Below are positions 8,822-17,833 of a stretch of 64,000 nt of DNA, piece by piece. Numbering within the stretch: the first letter of the stretch is position 1; every line of letters begins with the position of its first letter. Below the pieces are notes generated by a model that was not told where the DNA came from, ran no database searches, and was given only the letters and a program-made list of their open reading frames with translations. The translations under genes were made by a program, and so were the position numbers. Where the stretch lies: positions 1 to 64,000 of the forward strand of contig VXSG01000093.1 in assembly GCA_009838075.1 (NCBI GenBank), in the 5' to 3' direction. The stretch comes from Boseongicola sp. SB0665_bin_10. GTDB lineage: Bacteria > Pseudomonadota > Alphaproteobacteria > Rhodobacterales > Rhodobacteraceae.

Positions 8822-9942
8822 GGGATCAGCACCTCGCGCACCGTCGCGGCATCATTGAGACGGTCCAATGCGGCGTTGAGGTCGTCAAAGCCGATCGTCC
8901 GAGACAACAGGCGATCCACGGGCAGTTTCCCGTCGCGGAACAGCGCCAGGAATCGCGGAATGTCGCGCTTGGGCACGCAACTGCCCATATAGGAACCTTT
9001 CAGCGTACGCTCTTCGGCGGCGATGCAGAGATGCGGCAGGGTGACCTTTGCCTCGGGCCCAGGCATTCCGGCCGTCACGGTGATGCCGCCGCGACGTGTG
9101 ATCGCAAATGCCGTGGCCAGGGCTCGAGAAGAGCCCGCCGTCTCGACAGCGACATGGGCGCCGCCGCGCGTGGCCTTGCGGACTTGTTCGACGCAGTCAG
9201 CGTCCCGGGCATTGACGGTCAAGTGAGCGCCGAGCTGACTGGCGAGCTCCAGTTTCCCGTCGCTGAGATCGATCGCCGTGACATGTCCCGCGCCGGCGGC
9301 GACCGCGGCAAGCAGCGCGCTGAGCCCCACGCCGCCGAGACCGATCACGGCAACGCTTTCGCCAGGCGTCGCGCCGCCCGTGTTGACGACCGATCCGACG
9401 CCAGTGATGACTCCACAGCCGAAAAGCGCTGCGTGTTCGAAGGGAATCGACTTGTCGATCTTGACCAGCGCGTCCTTCGGGATCACTGCATATTCCGCAA
9501 AGCCGGCGATGCCCGAGTGGTGATGTATGGCTTCGCCGTTCTTGTGTAGTCGGGTCGTGCCGTCGCGCAGCACGGCCGCCGCATTGGCGCGAGTCGCAGG
9601 CTCACACAGAGCCGGCCGGCCAACATGGCACATTTCGCAATCGCCACAGCTGGCAACATAGGTCGGCACAACATGGTCGCCGATGTCGAACCCGTCCACG
9701 CCATCACCCAGTTCGACGATGGCGCCCGCGGCCTCGTGACCGATGACAATCGGCATCGGCTTGCCACGTTCGCCGGTGATGGCGACCAGATCGGAATGGC
9801 ACAGACCCACGGCCCTTATCCGGATCAGAACCTCGCCGGCTTTCGGCGGGTCAAGCTCGATTTCCTCAATGCACAAGGGCTGGCTGCTGGCAAAGGGCCG
9901 GGGCAGGCCGGATTGCCTCAGAACGGCTGCCTTTATCTTCAT
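8818..9942 (-). CDS. Zinc-dependent alcohol dehydrogenase
   Basis: This 374-residue medium-chain dehydrogenase has the catalytic zinc ligands Cys48 (GLCHSD) and His69-Glu70 (GHEAAG), four structural zinc cysteines at 99, 102, 105 and 113, and the NAD-binding GLGGVGLSAL. It is closest in pattern to the class III/arylalcohol-type group that oxidises primary alcohols to aldehydes with NAD. It overlaps the isomerase-like gene by four bases and follows the aminotransferase gene after about 44 bases, so it is probably co-transcribed. The natural alcohol is unknown. Confidence 0.85.
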   Translation of the reverse strand: MKIKAAVLRQSGLPRPFASSQPLCIEEIELDPPKAGEVLIRIRAVGLCHSDLVAITGERGKPMPIVIGHEAAGAIVELGDGVDGFDIGDHVVPTYVASCGDCEMCHVGRPALCEPATRANAAAVLRDGTTRLHKNGEAIHHHSGIAGFAEYAVIPKDALVKIDKSIPFEHAALFGCGVITGVGSVVNTGGATPGESVAVIGLGGVGLSALLAAVAAGAGHVTAIDLSDGKLELASQLGAHLTVNARDADCVEQVRKATRGGAHVAVETAGSSRALATAFAITRRGGITVTAGMPGPEAKVTLPHLCIAAEERTLKGSYMGSCVPKRDIPRFLALFRDGKLPVDRLLSRTIGFDDLNAALDRLNDAATVREVLIP

Positions 9943-9986
9943 CTTTGCCCTCCGGATCGCGAACTTGGCACCAGCAGGCCGGGCGC

Positions 9987-11285
9987 CTAGGCAACCGCTT
10001 CCTCTAGTGCGGCTTCGAGAATGTCCAACCCCTCGTCGACCACCTCCGAAGGGGCCGACAGCGGCACCAGCAGGCGGATGACGTTACGGGCCGGCCCGGC
10101 CGAAACGAGTATCAGGCCCTTCTTCAAGGCGATTGCCACCACCCGGGAGGTCAGGTCGCCGTCGGCTTCACGGCTGTCACGGCTCTTGACCAGCTCGATT
10201 GCGTTCATGCAGCCCAGCGCCCGGACATCGCCGATACAATCGAGCGAATTGCGTTGCGCCATCTTTTGCAGACGCGCATCGATGACCTTGCCCATCTCCA
10301 GTCCACGCTGCAGAAGGTTGTCCGCCTCGATGACATCCAGCACTGCAAGCGCGGCCGCACAGGCCAGCGGATTGCCTCCGAAGGTCCCGCCCAGACCGCC
10401 GGGAGGCACTGCATCCACGATGTCAGCCTTGCCGACGATGCCGGAAATCGGCAGCCCGCCCCCGATGCTCTTGCCGACGCAAGTCAGATCGGCGTCGACG
10501 CCGAAATGCTCCATCGCGAACATCTTGCCGGTCCGGCCCATCGCGGTCTGTATCTCGTCCGCGACGAGAACGATGCCGTGCTCGTCGCAAAGCTCGCGCA
10601 GGTAGTTCACGAATTCCGCAGTCGCGATGTTATAGCCGCCTTCGCCCTGAACGGGTTCAAAAAACACCGCCGCGATCTGGTCGGGCGGGCAATCGCTGCG
10701 AAACAGAACGTCAATGGCGCGCTTGGTGTCGTCCAGGCTGGCGCCATGGAATTCGTCGGGAAACGGCAGTCGGAAGATCTCGGACGGGAACGGCCGGAAA
10801 CCGACCTTGAACGGCACCATTCGCGCGCTCAGCGCCATTCCCATGTAGGACCGGCCGTGATAGCCGTTGGTAAAGGTGATCAGGGCCGGGCGCCCGGTGT
10901 GATAGCGGGCAATCTTGACGGCATTCTCCACCGCCTCGCCTCCAGCCGAAAAGAACAGTGATTTCTTGGCAAAGTCGCCGGGCAGCAACGCGTTCAGGCG
11001 CTCTGCCAGCGCGATGTAGCTTTCATAGGGCGTGACCTGAAAGCATGTATGGGTCAGGCGGTCGAGCTGATCCTTGATCGCGTCCACGACCCGTTCGTCG
11101 CGGTGGCCGACGTTCTGGCAGCCGATTCCGCCGCAAAAGTCGATATAGCGCTTGCCCTCGACATCCCAGACCTCGGCGCTTTCGGCCCTGTCTGCGATGA
11201 AGGTCGACGAGTATGCGATCGCCCTTGCAACCGCGCCGTCCCGGCGCGCTTCGAATTCCTGGTTGGTCGTCATGTCCCGGCTCAC
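9987..11285 (-). CDS. gabT: Class III aminotransferase, 4-aminobutyrate-2-oxoglutarate type
   Basis: This 432-residue PLP enzyme carries the Schiff-base lysine Lys272 in CVGKSIGGGLP and the cofactor aspartate Asp243 in VADEIQTAMGRTG. Overall sequence follows GabT, which converts 4-aminobutyrate and 2-oxoglutarate to succinate semialdehyde and glutamate. No succinate-semialdehyde dehydrogenase is beside it, and it sits between an ABC importer and an alcohol dehydrogenase, so it may act on another omega-amino compound brought in by that importer. ATG 11285 is used; an ATG four codons later is possible. A strong hairpin separates it from the binding-protein gene upstream. Confidence 0.83.
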   Translation of the reverse strand: MSRDMTTNQEFEARRDGAVARAIAYSSTFIADRAESAEVWDVEGKRYIDFCGGIGCQNVGHRDERVVDAIKDQLDRLTHTCFQVTPYESYIALAERLNALLPGDFAKKSLFFSAGGEAVENAVKIARYHTGRPALITFTNGYHGRSYMGMALSARMVPFKVGFRPFPSEIFRLPFPDEFHGASLDDTKRAIDVLFRSDCPPDQIAAVFFEPVQGEGGYNIATAEFVNYLRELCDEHGIVLVADEIQTAMGRTGKMFAMEHFGVDADLTCVGKSIGGGLPISGIVGKADIVDAVPPGGLGGTFGGNPLACAAALAVLDVIEADNLLQRGLEMGKVIDARLQKMAQRNSLDCIGDVRALGCMNAIELVKSRDSREADGDLTSRVVAIALKKGLILVSAGPARNVIRLLVPLSAPSEVVDEGLDILEAALEEAVA

Positions 11286-11308
11286 GCTGGATTGCTGGAT
11301 GGGGTCGG

Positions 11309-11340
11309 GCTGACCGGGGCAAGGCAGTGCCCCGGTCAGC
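11309..11340 (-). terminator. Intercistronic 13-bp hairpin after the binding-protein gene
   Basis: The arms gctgaccggggca (11309-11321) and tgccccggtcagc (11328-11340) pair perfectly around a six-base loop. It begins 20 bases after the binding-protein stop and ends before gabT. No T-run follows on the minus strand, so it is more likely to stabilise or partly attenuate the message, as is common after the binding-protein gene in ABC operons, than to stop it fully. Confidence 0.65.
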
Positions 11341-11360
11341 GCCTTGGCGTTATGCTAACC

Positions 11361-12614
11361 TCAGTTCGGCAGCAGGTCGTTGACCTCTTCCACCAGCTCT
11401 TCCTGCAAGGCCTCCATATCGTCGGAATCGCCGGTCACGATGGATTCCAGACCGTCATAGATGACCTGGGTGATCGCCAGGCCGTTGTCGCCGGGATAAG
11501 CGATCCAGTCGCGCAACAGGCCAGCCTGACGGACGGCGGTGTGCTTGTTGGGATTCTGTGCATAGAAGTCGGCCAGAAGATCGTTCGCGGCCTTGTTCGG
11601 TGGCATGTAGCCGGTGGTCTCTGCCACCATGGCTGCGCCGACGCCCGAAGTCGCGAACTTGATGAACTTCCAGGCGGCGTCGATTTCCTCGGGATCTTCC
11701 GAGGTGGACACGAACATCACCGAATTGCCGCCTGCCGGCAGGCCCATGGGTGGCTGACCCATGCCGGGGAATTCGCCGGTCCTGACCTCGAAATCGCCCT
11801 TCGAACGTTCGATCGCGCCGACGGCCGAGGTCGACCAGAAATGCATGGCGACCTCACCGGCGGCAAACGGCTTGCCCGCATCGCCGACCGACAGGTTCAG
11901 CATGTTGCACTCGCGGAAGATCTTGCGCATGGTCTCCAGCGCGGCCAGCCCGGCCTCGCCGCCGAAGTTGATCTTGCCGTCTTTCAGGATCGGCTCGCCC
12001 TGGCTCCACATCAGCGCCTGGAAGAACCAGTTGCCCGTGATGTTCCAGCCCCAGAAGATCGGGTTCTTGAACCCGGCTTCGTGCAGCTTCTTGCAATTGT
12101 TGATGACTTCGTCCCAGGTTGCGGGCAGCTCGGTAATGCCGGCCTTGCCCAGCGCGTCCATGTTGTAATAGCCGACCGGAAGCGACACCGAAAACGGCAG
12201 CCCGTAGACCTCGCCATCGAATGTGCCGAGATCCAGCATCGCCTTGTGATAGCCGTCCTTGGCGAAGTCGGATTCGTTCGCAATGAATGGCTCCATTGAC
12301 TTGGCGATTCCCTTCGCCACCATCAACGCCTGCCGGTTCAGCCCCTGAAACGTGACATCGGGCAAATCGCCGGCGACGGCCTCGCGCAGGATCGTGTTGG
12401 TCGCGTCTTCGTAATTTTCGTAGGTGGCGCGGAATTTCACCTGGATATCCGGATGCGCCTTGTTGAATTCGGGCATCATCCGCTCGAACGTCACGTCAAA
12501 CAGTGCCGAGTAGGGATAGCCAACTTCGATCTCGACTGCGTTCGATGCGGTTCCCGCGACAGCAACGCCTACCGCCGCGATTGCCGCAAAGGTATGTTTC
12601 CTCTTCATTTTCAC
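11361..12614 (-). CDS. ABC importer substrate-binding protein, sugar/glycerol-phosphate (UgpB-like) type
   Basis: This 417-residue protein has a signal peptide of about 26 residues ending in TASNA and then the extracellular solute-binding family 1 fold. Typical landmarks are the N-terminal EIEVGYPYSALFDVTFERM, the DLPDVTFQG segment, and LPAGGNSVMF followed by the late SEDPEEIDAAWKFIKF helix. Proteins of this cluster bind sugars, glycerol-3-phosphate or related polyols in the periplasm. It sits downstream of its two permeases and ATPase on the same strand. The substrate is unknown, and the catabolic genes that follow do not point clearly to a sugar. Confidence 0.88.
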   Translation of the reverse strand: MKMKRKHTFAAIAAVGVAVAGTASNAVEIEVGYPYSALFDVTFERMMPEFNKAHPDIQVKFRATYENYEDATNTILREAVAGDLPDVTFQGLNRQALMVAKGIAKSMEPFIANESDFAKDGYHKAMLDLGTFDGEVYGLPFSVSLPVGYYNMDALGKAGITELPATWDEVINNCKKLHEAGFKNPIFWGWNITGNWFFQALMWSQGEPILKDGKINFGGEAGLAALETMRKIFRECNMLNLSVGDAGKPFAAGEVAMHFWSTSAVGAIERSKGDFEVRTGEFPGMGQPPMGLPAGGNSVMFVSTSEDPEEIDAAWKFIKFATSGVGAAMVAETTGYMPPNKAANDLLADFYAQNPNKHTAVRQAGLLRDWIAYPGDNGLAITQVIYDGLESIVTGDSDDMEALQEELVEEVNDLLPN

Positions 12615-12717
12615 TTTCTCCTCTGGTCGGTTTCGGAACCCAGCGTCTTCAATTCATGGGTGGGCCCCTTTTGCATCCGGCATCTGTCAATCAACGCCGG
12701 AATCTCTGTGGCTGGAT

Positions 12718-13614
12718 CTATTTCATTCCGGTCATCGTGATGCCTTCGATGAACCGCCGCTGCGCCAGCAGGAATATGATGACCAGCGGCAGGACGATGA
12801 CTGTCGTCGCGGCCATCATCGGACCGTATTCGTTGCCGTCGAGGTCGGACTTGAACATCCGCAGGCCCAGGGGCGGGGTCATCAGGTCGCGATTCCCGGT
12901 GATGACGACGCGCGGCCAGTAGTAGTCGTTCCAGTGCGCAACGACCGAAAATATGCCGAAGGCCAGAAGTGCGGGTATCGCGGTCGGCAGCATGACGCGC
13001 CAGACGATGGCAAATTCGCTCATCCCGTCCATGCGGGCGGCGTCGATCAGGTCATCGGGCACCGTCATGAAGAACTGGCGCATCAGGAATATCCCGAAGA
13101 CGGATATCGTCCACGGTATGATCAGGGCTGCATATGTGTTGGTGAGCCCGACCTTGGCCAACATGATGTACAAGGGCAGCGCGATGGCGTGGACCGGAAT
13201 CAGCAGACAGAATATCACCAGGCCGAATACGACGTCCCTTCCCCAGAATTTCAGTTTGGAAAGCGCATAGGCGCATGGCAGCGCGACCAGAACCTGGATG
13301 ACGAATATCGACACCGTCACGAAGACCCCGTTCAACATGTAACGCACCAGGGGCGCTTCGCTGAAGGCGGCCGTGTAATTGTAGACGATGGGCCGCATGT
13401 CGCACTCTTCGGGCGGCTTGCCGGCCTTGATGCACCGTCGGTCGGTCATGATTTCCTGGCTGCCGACAAATCCTCCGGTGTTGGATTCGATCTCGGCCGG
13501 CGATTTCAGCGAATAGGACAGCATCAGGTAGAACGGCAGCAACACGACAATCGCGCCGGCCAGCAGCACGCTGTGCTTGAGGAACTCTCCCAGCCAGTTG
13601 GTGCGCGCCATCAT
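12718..13614 (-). CDS. ABC importer permease, UgpE/MalG type
   Basis: This 298-residue inner-membrane protein has six predicted helices and the EAA loop near DAARMDGMSEFAIVWRVMLP, which contacts the ATPase. An unusually long periplasmic stretch after the first helix, about residues 40-80, includes a Cys pair (RRCIKAGKPPEECDM). Start and stop overlap the partner permease gene by four bases. It pairs with the permease at 13611-14564 to form the membrane pore of the importer. Confidence 0.9.
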   Translation of the reverse strand: MMARTNWLGEFLKHSVLLAGAIVVLLPFYLMLSYSLKSPAEIESNTGGFVGSQEIMTDRRCIKAGKPPEECDMRPIVYNYTAAFSEAPLVRYMLNGVFVTVSIFVIQVLVALPCAYALSKLKFWGRDVVFGLVIFCLLIPVHAIALPLYIMLAKVGLTNTYAALIIPWTISVFGIFLMRQFFMTVPDDLIDAARMDGMSEFAIVWRVMLPTAIPALLAFGIFSVVAHWNDYYWPRVVITGNRDLMTPPLGLRMFKSDLDGNEYGPMMAATTVIVLPLVIIFLLAQRRFIEGITMTGMK

Positions 13615-14564
13615 GCGTAGTGTACCCTTCTGTTGACGAAATAGACCTGGATCAGGGTCAGGATCAGGACAAAGCCCAGAAAGACGATGGTGATGGCAGA
13701 ACCGATGCCGAGCAGGTTCTGTTTCACGCCCTTTTCGAACATCGCGTAGACCATCACATAGGTGGATTTCGACGGACCGCCGCGGGTCAGTGCCTCGACC
13801 GTGTCAAAGACCTGGAAGGAGCGGATCGACGAAATCGTGACGACAAAGACGTTGGTGGGCCCCAGCATCGGCCAGGTCACCAAGCGGAAGCGCTCCCAGG
13901 CACTGTCGGCCCCGTCCATGTGGGCGGCCTGGTAGAGTTCTCTGGGCACCGATGTCAGCCCGGCCAGATAGAGCACCATGTTGAACCCGAAGCCCTGCCA
14001 GATCCCGATGAAGGCGATCGTGCCCAGCGCATAGTCCTTGTCGCCCAGCCACAGCGGGAAGTCCTCGGCGCAGGCGTGGCCGTACCAGCTCTGCAACGGG
14101 TCGCCGCCCAGCCAGGATCCTGACAGCAGCGCGTGCAGCCAGCCGACATCGCAGCCCGTGCGCAGGATGTCGTTTACGACGCCGACGATCGGATGCAGGG
14201 CGAATTCCCACACGATCGCCATCGCAAGCAAGGTCGCCATGACAGGCAGAAAGAAGACGGCCTTGTAGAGCTCGCCGCCGATGCGAAGGCTGGAAATCAG
14301 CAACGCGGCGCCCAGGCCAAGCGCCACAGATATCGGCACGACAAGCAGGACATAGGTCAGTGAGGCCGTGAACATTTTCTTGTAGGTTGAACGGGTTACG
14401 AGCCTGTCATAGTTTTCGACACCGATCCAGTTGAAGCTCGGATTCCCCAGATTGTAGTCGGTGAATGACAAGGCCGCGGCGACGAAGACCGGGAATATCA
14501 GCAGCCCCGCCATCAAGATGACGGCCGGCCCGATGAACCAGAGATGAACCCGCGAGTGCCCCAT
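13611..14564 (-). CDS. ABC importer permease, UgpA/MalF type
   Basis: This 317-residue permease has about six membrane segments and an EAA loop (ELYQAAHMDGADSAWERFRLV). Like its partner it carries an extra periplasmic segment, here around residues 135-175, with a cysteine in the DILRTGCDVGWLHALL part and another in HACAEDFP. Matching insertions in both permeases suggest that they shape a docking surface for this particular binding protein. It ends four bases inside the UgpE-like gene and starts right at the ATPase stop. Confidence 0.9.
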   Translation of the reverse strand: MGHSRVHLWFIGPAVILMAGLLIFPVFVAAALSFTDYNLGNPSFNWIGVENYDRLVTRSTYKKMFTASLTYVLLVVPISVALGLGAALLISSLRIGGELYKAVFFLPVMATLLAMAIVWEFALHPIVGVVNDILRTGCDVGWLHALLSGSWLGGDPLQSWYGHACAEDFPLWLGDKDYALGTIAFIGIWQGFGFNMVLYLAGLTSVPRELYQAAHMDGADSAWERFRLVTWPMLGPTNVFVVTISSIRSFQVFDTVEALTRGGPSKSTYVMVYAMFEKGVKQNLLGIGSAITIVFLGFVLILTLIQVYFVNRRVHYA

Positions 14565-15811
14565 CAGCCTGTCTTTCGCTGCAGCTGCGGTTCTGTCAGC
14601 GCCACCCGTTTGCCGTCGGCACCAAACACGCGCGCCTTGCCGGCTTCGCCGCTGAACCAGACGTCCTCTCCGACTTCCGCAAAATCGGCCTCGTGGGGCT
14701 TGGCCCTGATCACGGCCTTAACCTCGATACCCTCGACCGCCAGATGCAGGAATACGTCCGAGCCCAGGTTTTCCTTGTAGGTCAGCCGCCCCGAGAAGCA
14801 GGCGCCGGTATCTTCGGGTTGAATGTGCAGATGTTCGGGACGGAACCCGACCGACAAGGGCCCTTCGGAAGGCTCCGCCAGCGCTTCCTCCACGGCAACC
14901 CCCAGGGCGGTGATCCGCCCGGCGCTGTCGCCATGCCCGGGCAGGATGTTCATCTTCGGGCTTCCGATGAACTCGGCCACGCGGATGTCTCGCGGATCCT
15001 CGTAGACTTCATCGGGCGGACCGAGCTGCAAAATGTCGCCGTCCATCATCACCGCCATGCGGTCCGACATCGTCAGCGCTTCGGCCTGGTCGTGGGTGAC
15101 ATAGACAAACGTGGCCCCGAGCGCGCGGTGCAGTTCGGACAATTCGGCGCGCATGTGAACCCGCAGGGCCGCATCGAGATTGGACAACGGTTCGTCCATC
15201 AGGAAGGCGGCCGGATTCCTGACCATGGCCCGGCCCAGGGCCACGCGCTGCCTTTGCCCGCCGGAAAGCTGGCCGGGCTTGCGGTGCAAGAGCGGCTCGA
15301 TCTTGAGGGTCTCGGCCGCCCATCGCATGTCGTCTTCTATTTTGGACATCTTCGCGCGGCGCCCCGGTGCGAGGTACCCCAGAAGCGGAATTCTCTGCCA
15401 AAAGTTCATGTCCCGCAGCTGTAACGGGGTCACGAGGTTCTGCCGCACTGTCAAATGCGGATACAAGGCGTAGGACTGGAACACCATCGCGAGATCGCGG
15501 CGGCTTGGACGCACCTCGTTGACAACTCTGCCGTCGATTTCAACGTCGCCCGTCGTCTGGGTCTCCAGCCCGGCTATGATCCGCAGCGTGGTCGATTTTC
15601 CGCACCCCGAAGGGCCGACGAGCGTCAGGTACTCGCCATCGGCAATGTCCAGATCTATGCCGTTCAGAACCCTGAGGGTTCCATATGTCTTGGTCACTTG
15701 GCGAAGCGAGATACCAGCCAGGGTTCTTCCTCCCCGATGGGACTTTTTTGGGACAGGCCGGACATTCCTTCGCTGCTGTTCGTCAGGCGAGACCCGTGTT
15801 CCTTGAGCCAT
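14564..15811 (-). CDS. ABC importer ATPase, UgpC/MalK type
   Basis: The ATPase has Walker [11 protein letters not shown]-loop [13 protein letters not shown], signature [15 protein letters not shown], Walker [13 protein letters not shown] and a C-terminal OB-fold regulatory domain ending near residue 410. The frame is open from ATG 15811, but the first 30 residues are unlike the family. A strong ribosome site (GGGAGGAAG) lies seven bases before a CTG at 15721, giving [14 protein letters not shown], the usual family start. A LysR-type site at 15833-15849 also lies too close to ATG 15811 to act upstream of it. The true start is therefore probably CTG 15721. Between Q-loop and signature there is a longer than usual helical insert ([16 protein letters not shown]). 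Confidence 0.9.
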   Translation of the reverse strand: MAQGTRVSPDEQQRRNVRPVPKKSHRGGRTLAGISLRQVTKTYGTLRVLNGIDLDIADGEYLTLVGPSGCGKSTTLRIIAGLETQTTGDVEIDGRVVNEVRPSRRDLAMVFQSYALYPHLTVRQNLVTPLQLRDMNFWQRIPLLGYLAPGRRAKMSKIEDDMRWAAETLKIEPLLHRKPGQLSGGQRQRVALGRAMVRNPAAFLMDEPLSNLDAALRVHMRAELSELHRALGATFVYVTHDQAEALTMSDRMAVMMDGDILQLGPPDEVYEDPRDIRVAEFIGSPKMNILPGHGDSAGRITALGVAVEEALAEPSEGPLSVGFRPEHLHIQPEDTGACFSGRLTYKENLGSDVFLHLAVEGIEVKAVIRAKPHEADFAEVGEDVWFSGEAGKARVFGADGKRVALTEPQLQRKTG

Positions 15812-15832
15812 ATCTTGCGGCCAGCCATCATC

Positions 15833-15849
15833 ATTTGTAAAATACTAAT
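15833..15849. promoter_or_regulatory. LysR-type dyad (ATT-N11-AAT) between the Ugp-like operon and its lysR
   Basis: The sequence atttgtaaaatactaat is a near-perfect palindrome (ATTxGTA-AAA-TACxAAT) and obeys the T-N11-A rule. A very similar element occurs at 51873-51888 beside another lysR. It is probably the binding site of the LysR protein encoded at 15880. Confidence 0.5.
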
Positions 15850-15879
15850 ATGTGAGCTTCAATCTCAGGATTTCCTATA

Positions 15880-16824
15880 ATGACCCCGTTCCGGCAGCTG
15901 ACCTATGTGGTCGCCGTGGCAGATCACGGCAGCATTCAGGCCGCCGCGAAGCACCTGGCCATATCCCAACCGGCGATCAGCGCGGCGATCCAGAAGGTCG
16001 AAAACGAATACCAGTTGAAGCTCTTCATCCGCGAACGCCCGCACCGGCTGGCCGTCTCCCCGGTCGGGCAACGCTTCATCGCGCAGGCACGGCGGTTTCT
16101 CGAGGCCGGGCAGGAGTTCGACAGCGATGCCCGCAATCTCAGGCATTCGCCGCGTGGCGTGATTCAGGTTGGCTGCTTCATGCCGACGGCCGCCTTCATC
16201 ATTCCTATTATCCTCAAAGGGTTACGTGATCGTGGCCTGGACATCTCGGTGCAGGTGCACGAAGCGGATCTGGATGAATTGAACACCTTGCTTGCGCAGG
16301 GAACCATCGACGTGGCGCTAACCTACAACATGGCGCCCAGTCCGGCGATCGAGTTCGAACCCCTGATCGAGTCATCGCCCTATGTACTGATATCGAAGGA
16401 CGATCCGCTGGCCCGGCAGGACAGCATCTCGCTCAAGCAACTGGTTGAACGCGACATGGTCTCGCTGAACCTTCCAGTTACCCAGCAGTTTTTTCTGTCA
16501 CTTTTCTCACAGCTGAACCTGCGCCCCAAAGTCAAGCATCAGACCAAGTCCTATGAGCTTGTGCGCAGCCTGGTCGGCGCCGGTGAGGGGTATGCGATCC
16601 TGATCATGCGCCCTGTCAACGAGCGCGCCTATGACGGAAACGAATTGGCCTATGTTCCGCTGCGCGGCGACATTCCGAAATCGCACTACGGGCTCGCCTT
16701 TACCAATCGATCGGTTCCAACAAGGCTGGTGGAGATTTTTGCCGACGTTTGCCGCGAGCTCTTGATCAAGGAACGGAGAGCCGAAAAATACTATGTCAGT
16801 TCGGCCTCAGGCAACTCCGGTTGA
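15880..16824 (+). CDS. LysR-family regulator beside the Ugp-like ABC operon
   Basis: This 314-residue LysR protein has a clear helix-turn-helix (GSIQAAAKHLAISQPAISAA, about residues 16-35) and a standard effector domain. It diverges from the ABC importer operon and so probably controls importer, aminotransferase, dehydrogenase, isomerase and URO-D genes together. The start ATG is preceded by a short AT-rich region. The effector is unknown but is likely the transported compound or a metabolite of it. The C-terminus, after residue 295, is charged and unlike other LysR ends, without clear meaning. Confidence 0.87.
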   Translation: MTPFRQLTYVVAVADHGSIQAAAKHLAISQPAISAAIQKVENEYQLKLFIRERPHRLAVSPVGQRFIAQARRFLEAGQEFDSDARNLRHSPRGVIQVGCFMPTAAFIIPIILKGLRDRGLDISVQVHEADLDELNTLLAQGTIDVALTYNMAPSPAIEFEPLIESSPYVLISKDDPLARQDSISLKQLVERDMVSLNLPVTQQFFLSLFSQLNLRPKVKHQTKSYELVRSLVGAGEGYAILIMRPVNERAYDGNELAYVPLRGDIPKSHYGLAFTNRSVPTRLVEIFADVCRELLIKERRAEKYYVSSASGNSG

Positions 16825-17254
16825 AAGGCGCTTGCGGAGAGGAATGCAGCCCGTCCCCGCCTGACGCCGCGGGACTTGACCTGGCCGCGGCTGGAGGCGA
16901 CGTGTCTCTTTCGGCAATGAAACTGGCTGGCGTGGCGACCGGGAGAATCCGGTTCAATTTCGAGTTGGATCAGCCTCGCTGGCACGCCTGTGCGCACAGG
17001 AACTTCACCGACCGCCAGTTGCTGGGCATCCCCGTGACTTGATCGTCTCGCGGCGGCAATGACCCACACCGCGAGCGGCCATGTACCGTCCGGCAACGCC
17101 TGCCGCTCTGGCCAAAATGCGAGTCGCCTGAAGCCAGGTCCCGTTGCGTGCCGACACGTCCAGGCAAATTGGTGGCATGGTGGTGACAAGGCGGCAAATC
17201 GGCATCTCCAGCTCTCCGTCTTGTCCCGCAAGTACATTGTTTTGCTTGATCTTC
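16825..17254. other. Intergenic region between lysR and tRNA-Thr
   Basis: This 430-base stretch lies between a plus-strand lysR and a minus-strand tRNA gene. I see no gene, long repeat or clear terminator in it. Open frames on both strands have no recognisable domain, and the two small minus-strand frames upstream overlap each other. Confidence 0.4.
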
Positions 17255-17330
17255 TGGTGCCCCCAGAGAGACTCGAACTCCCGACCCCCTGATTACAAAT
17301 CAGATGCTCTACCAGCTGAGCTATAGGGGC
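17255..17330 (-). tRNA. tRNA-Thr (anticodon TGT)
   Basis: The minus-strand sequence folds as a tRNA: seven-base acceptor stem starting GCCCCTA and ending TGGGGGC, D-arm GCTCAGCTGGTAGAGC, anticodon loop TTTGTAA giving anticodon TGT, T-arm with GTTCGAGTC, and an encoded CCA end. It is 76 bases long. I saw no copy of its 3' end elsewhere in the window that would mark an integrated element. Confidence 0.95.
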
Positions 17331-17527
17331 ACGGCGGCGTCTCTAGCAACGGCACGGCAAATGGGCAAGCCTGATCGAGACGCAAGCCACTTGCAGTCTT
17401 GCCTGCGGCACTCTGAATCCATTGAAGCGAGTGGAATTCACGCATTCGCGGGACGAGTCGTCAAATTGATCGCAAGCCCGACGGTTGGGTAAAGGCAGGA
17501 AAATTCGACTTTGGGGGTTGCAATTGT

Positions 17528-17550
17528 GACTACAATTGATAAATGTAGTT
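17528..17550 (+). promoter_or_regulatory. Inverted repeat upstream of vapB, candidate toxin-antitoxin operator
   Basis: The arms actaca (17529-17534) and tgtagt (17544-17549) are a perfect inverted repeat around nine bases, lying 20 bases before the antitoxin start. The hexamer caattg also occurs twice at 17521 and 17533. Such a site at this place suggests binding by the antitoxin or the VapBC complex for autorepression. Confidence 0.5.
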
Positions 17551-17569
17551 CCCTCTTGGAGGGCGGCAA

Positions 17570-17833
17570 ATGCCATACCAATACTCGCTTCGCGACGCGA
17601 AGGCTCGGCTATCCGAGTTGCTGGACCTCGCCGCCGCAGGAAATGTCGTGGAAATCACCCGGCAGGGGACCAAGAGGGGACGATTCAAATTGGTTTCGGT
17701 TGATGGAACTTTCGGGCAGCGTCGGCCAGGTGCGCTGAAAGGACGGATCGTGGTTCCGGACACGTTCGATGACGAAGATCCGGACATCATCGCTGACTTC
17801 GAAGATCCGAGGTCGCGTGCGGATTCTCGTTGA
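17570..17833 (+). CDS. vapB: Type II antitoxin, Phd/YefM-like (VapB)
   Basis: This 87-residue protein starts with YSLRDAKARLSELLDLAAAG, the Phd/YefM fold for DNA binding, and continues with a short beta segment (VVEITRQGTKRGRFKLV). The acidic C-terminal tail (DTFDDEDPDIIADFEDP) is where such antitoxins wrap the toxin. A strong ribosome site (GGAGGG) lies before the ATG. It overlaps the PIN-domain toxin gene by 17 bases, which supports a toxin-antitoxin pair. Confidence 0.85.
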   Translation: MPYQYSLRDAKARLSELLDLAAAGNVVEITRQGTKRGRFKLVSVDGTFGQRRPGALKGRIVVPDTFDDEDPDIIADFEDPRSRADSR

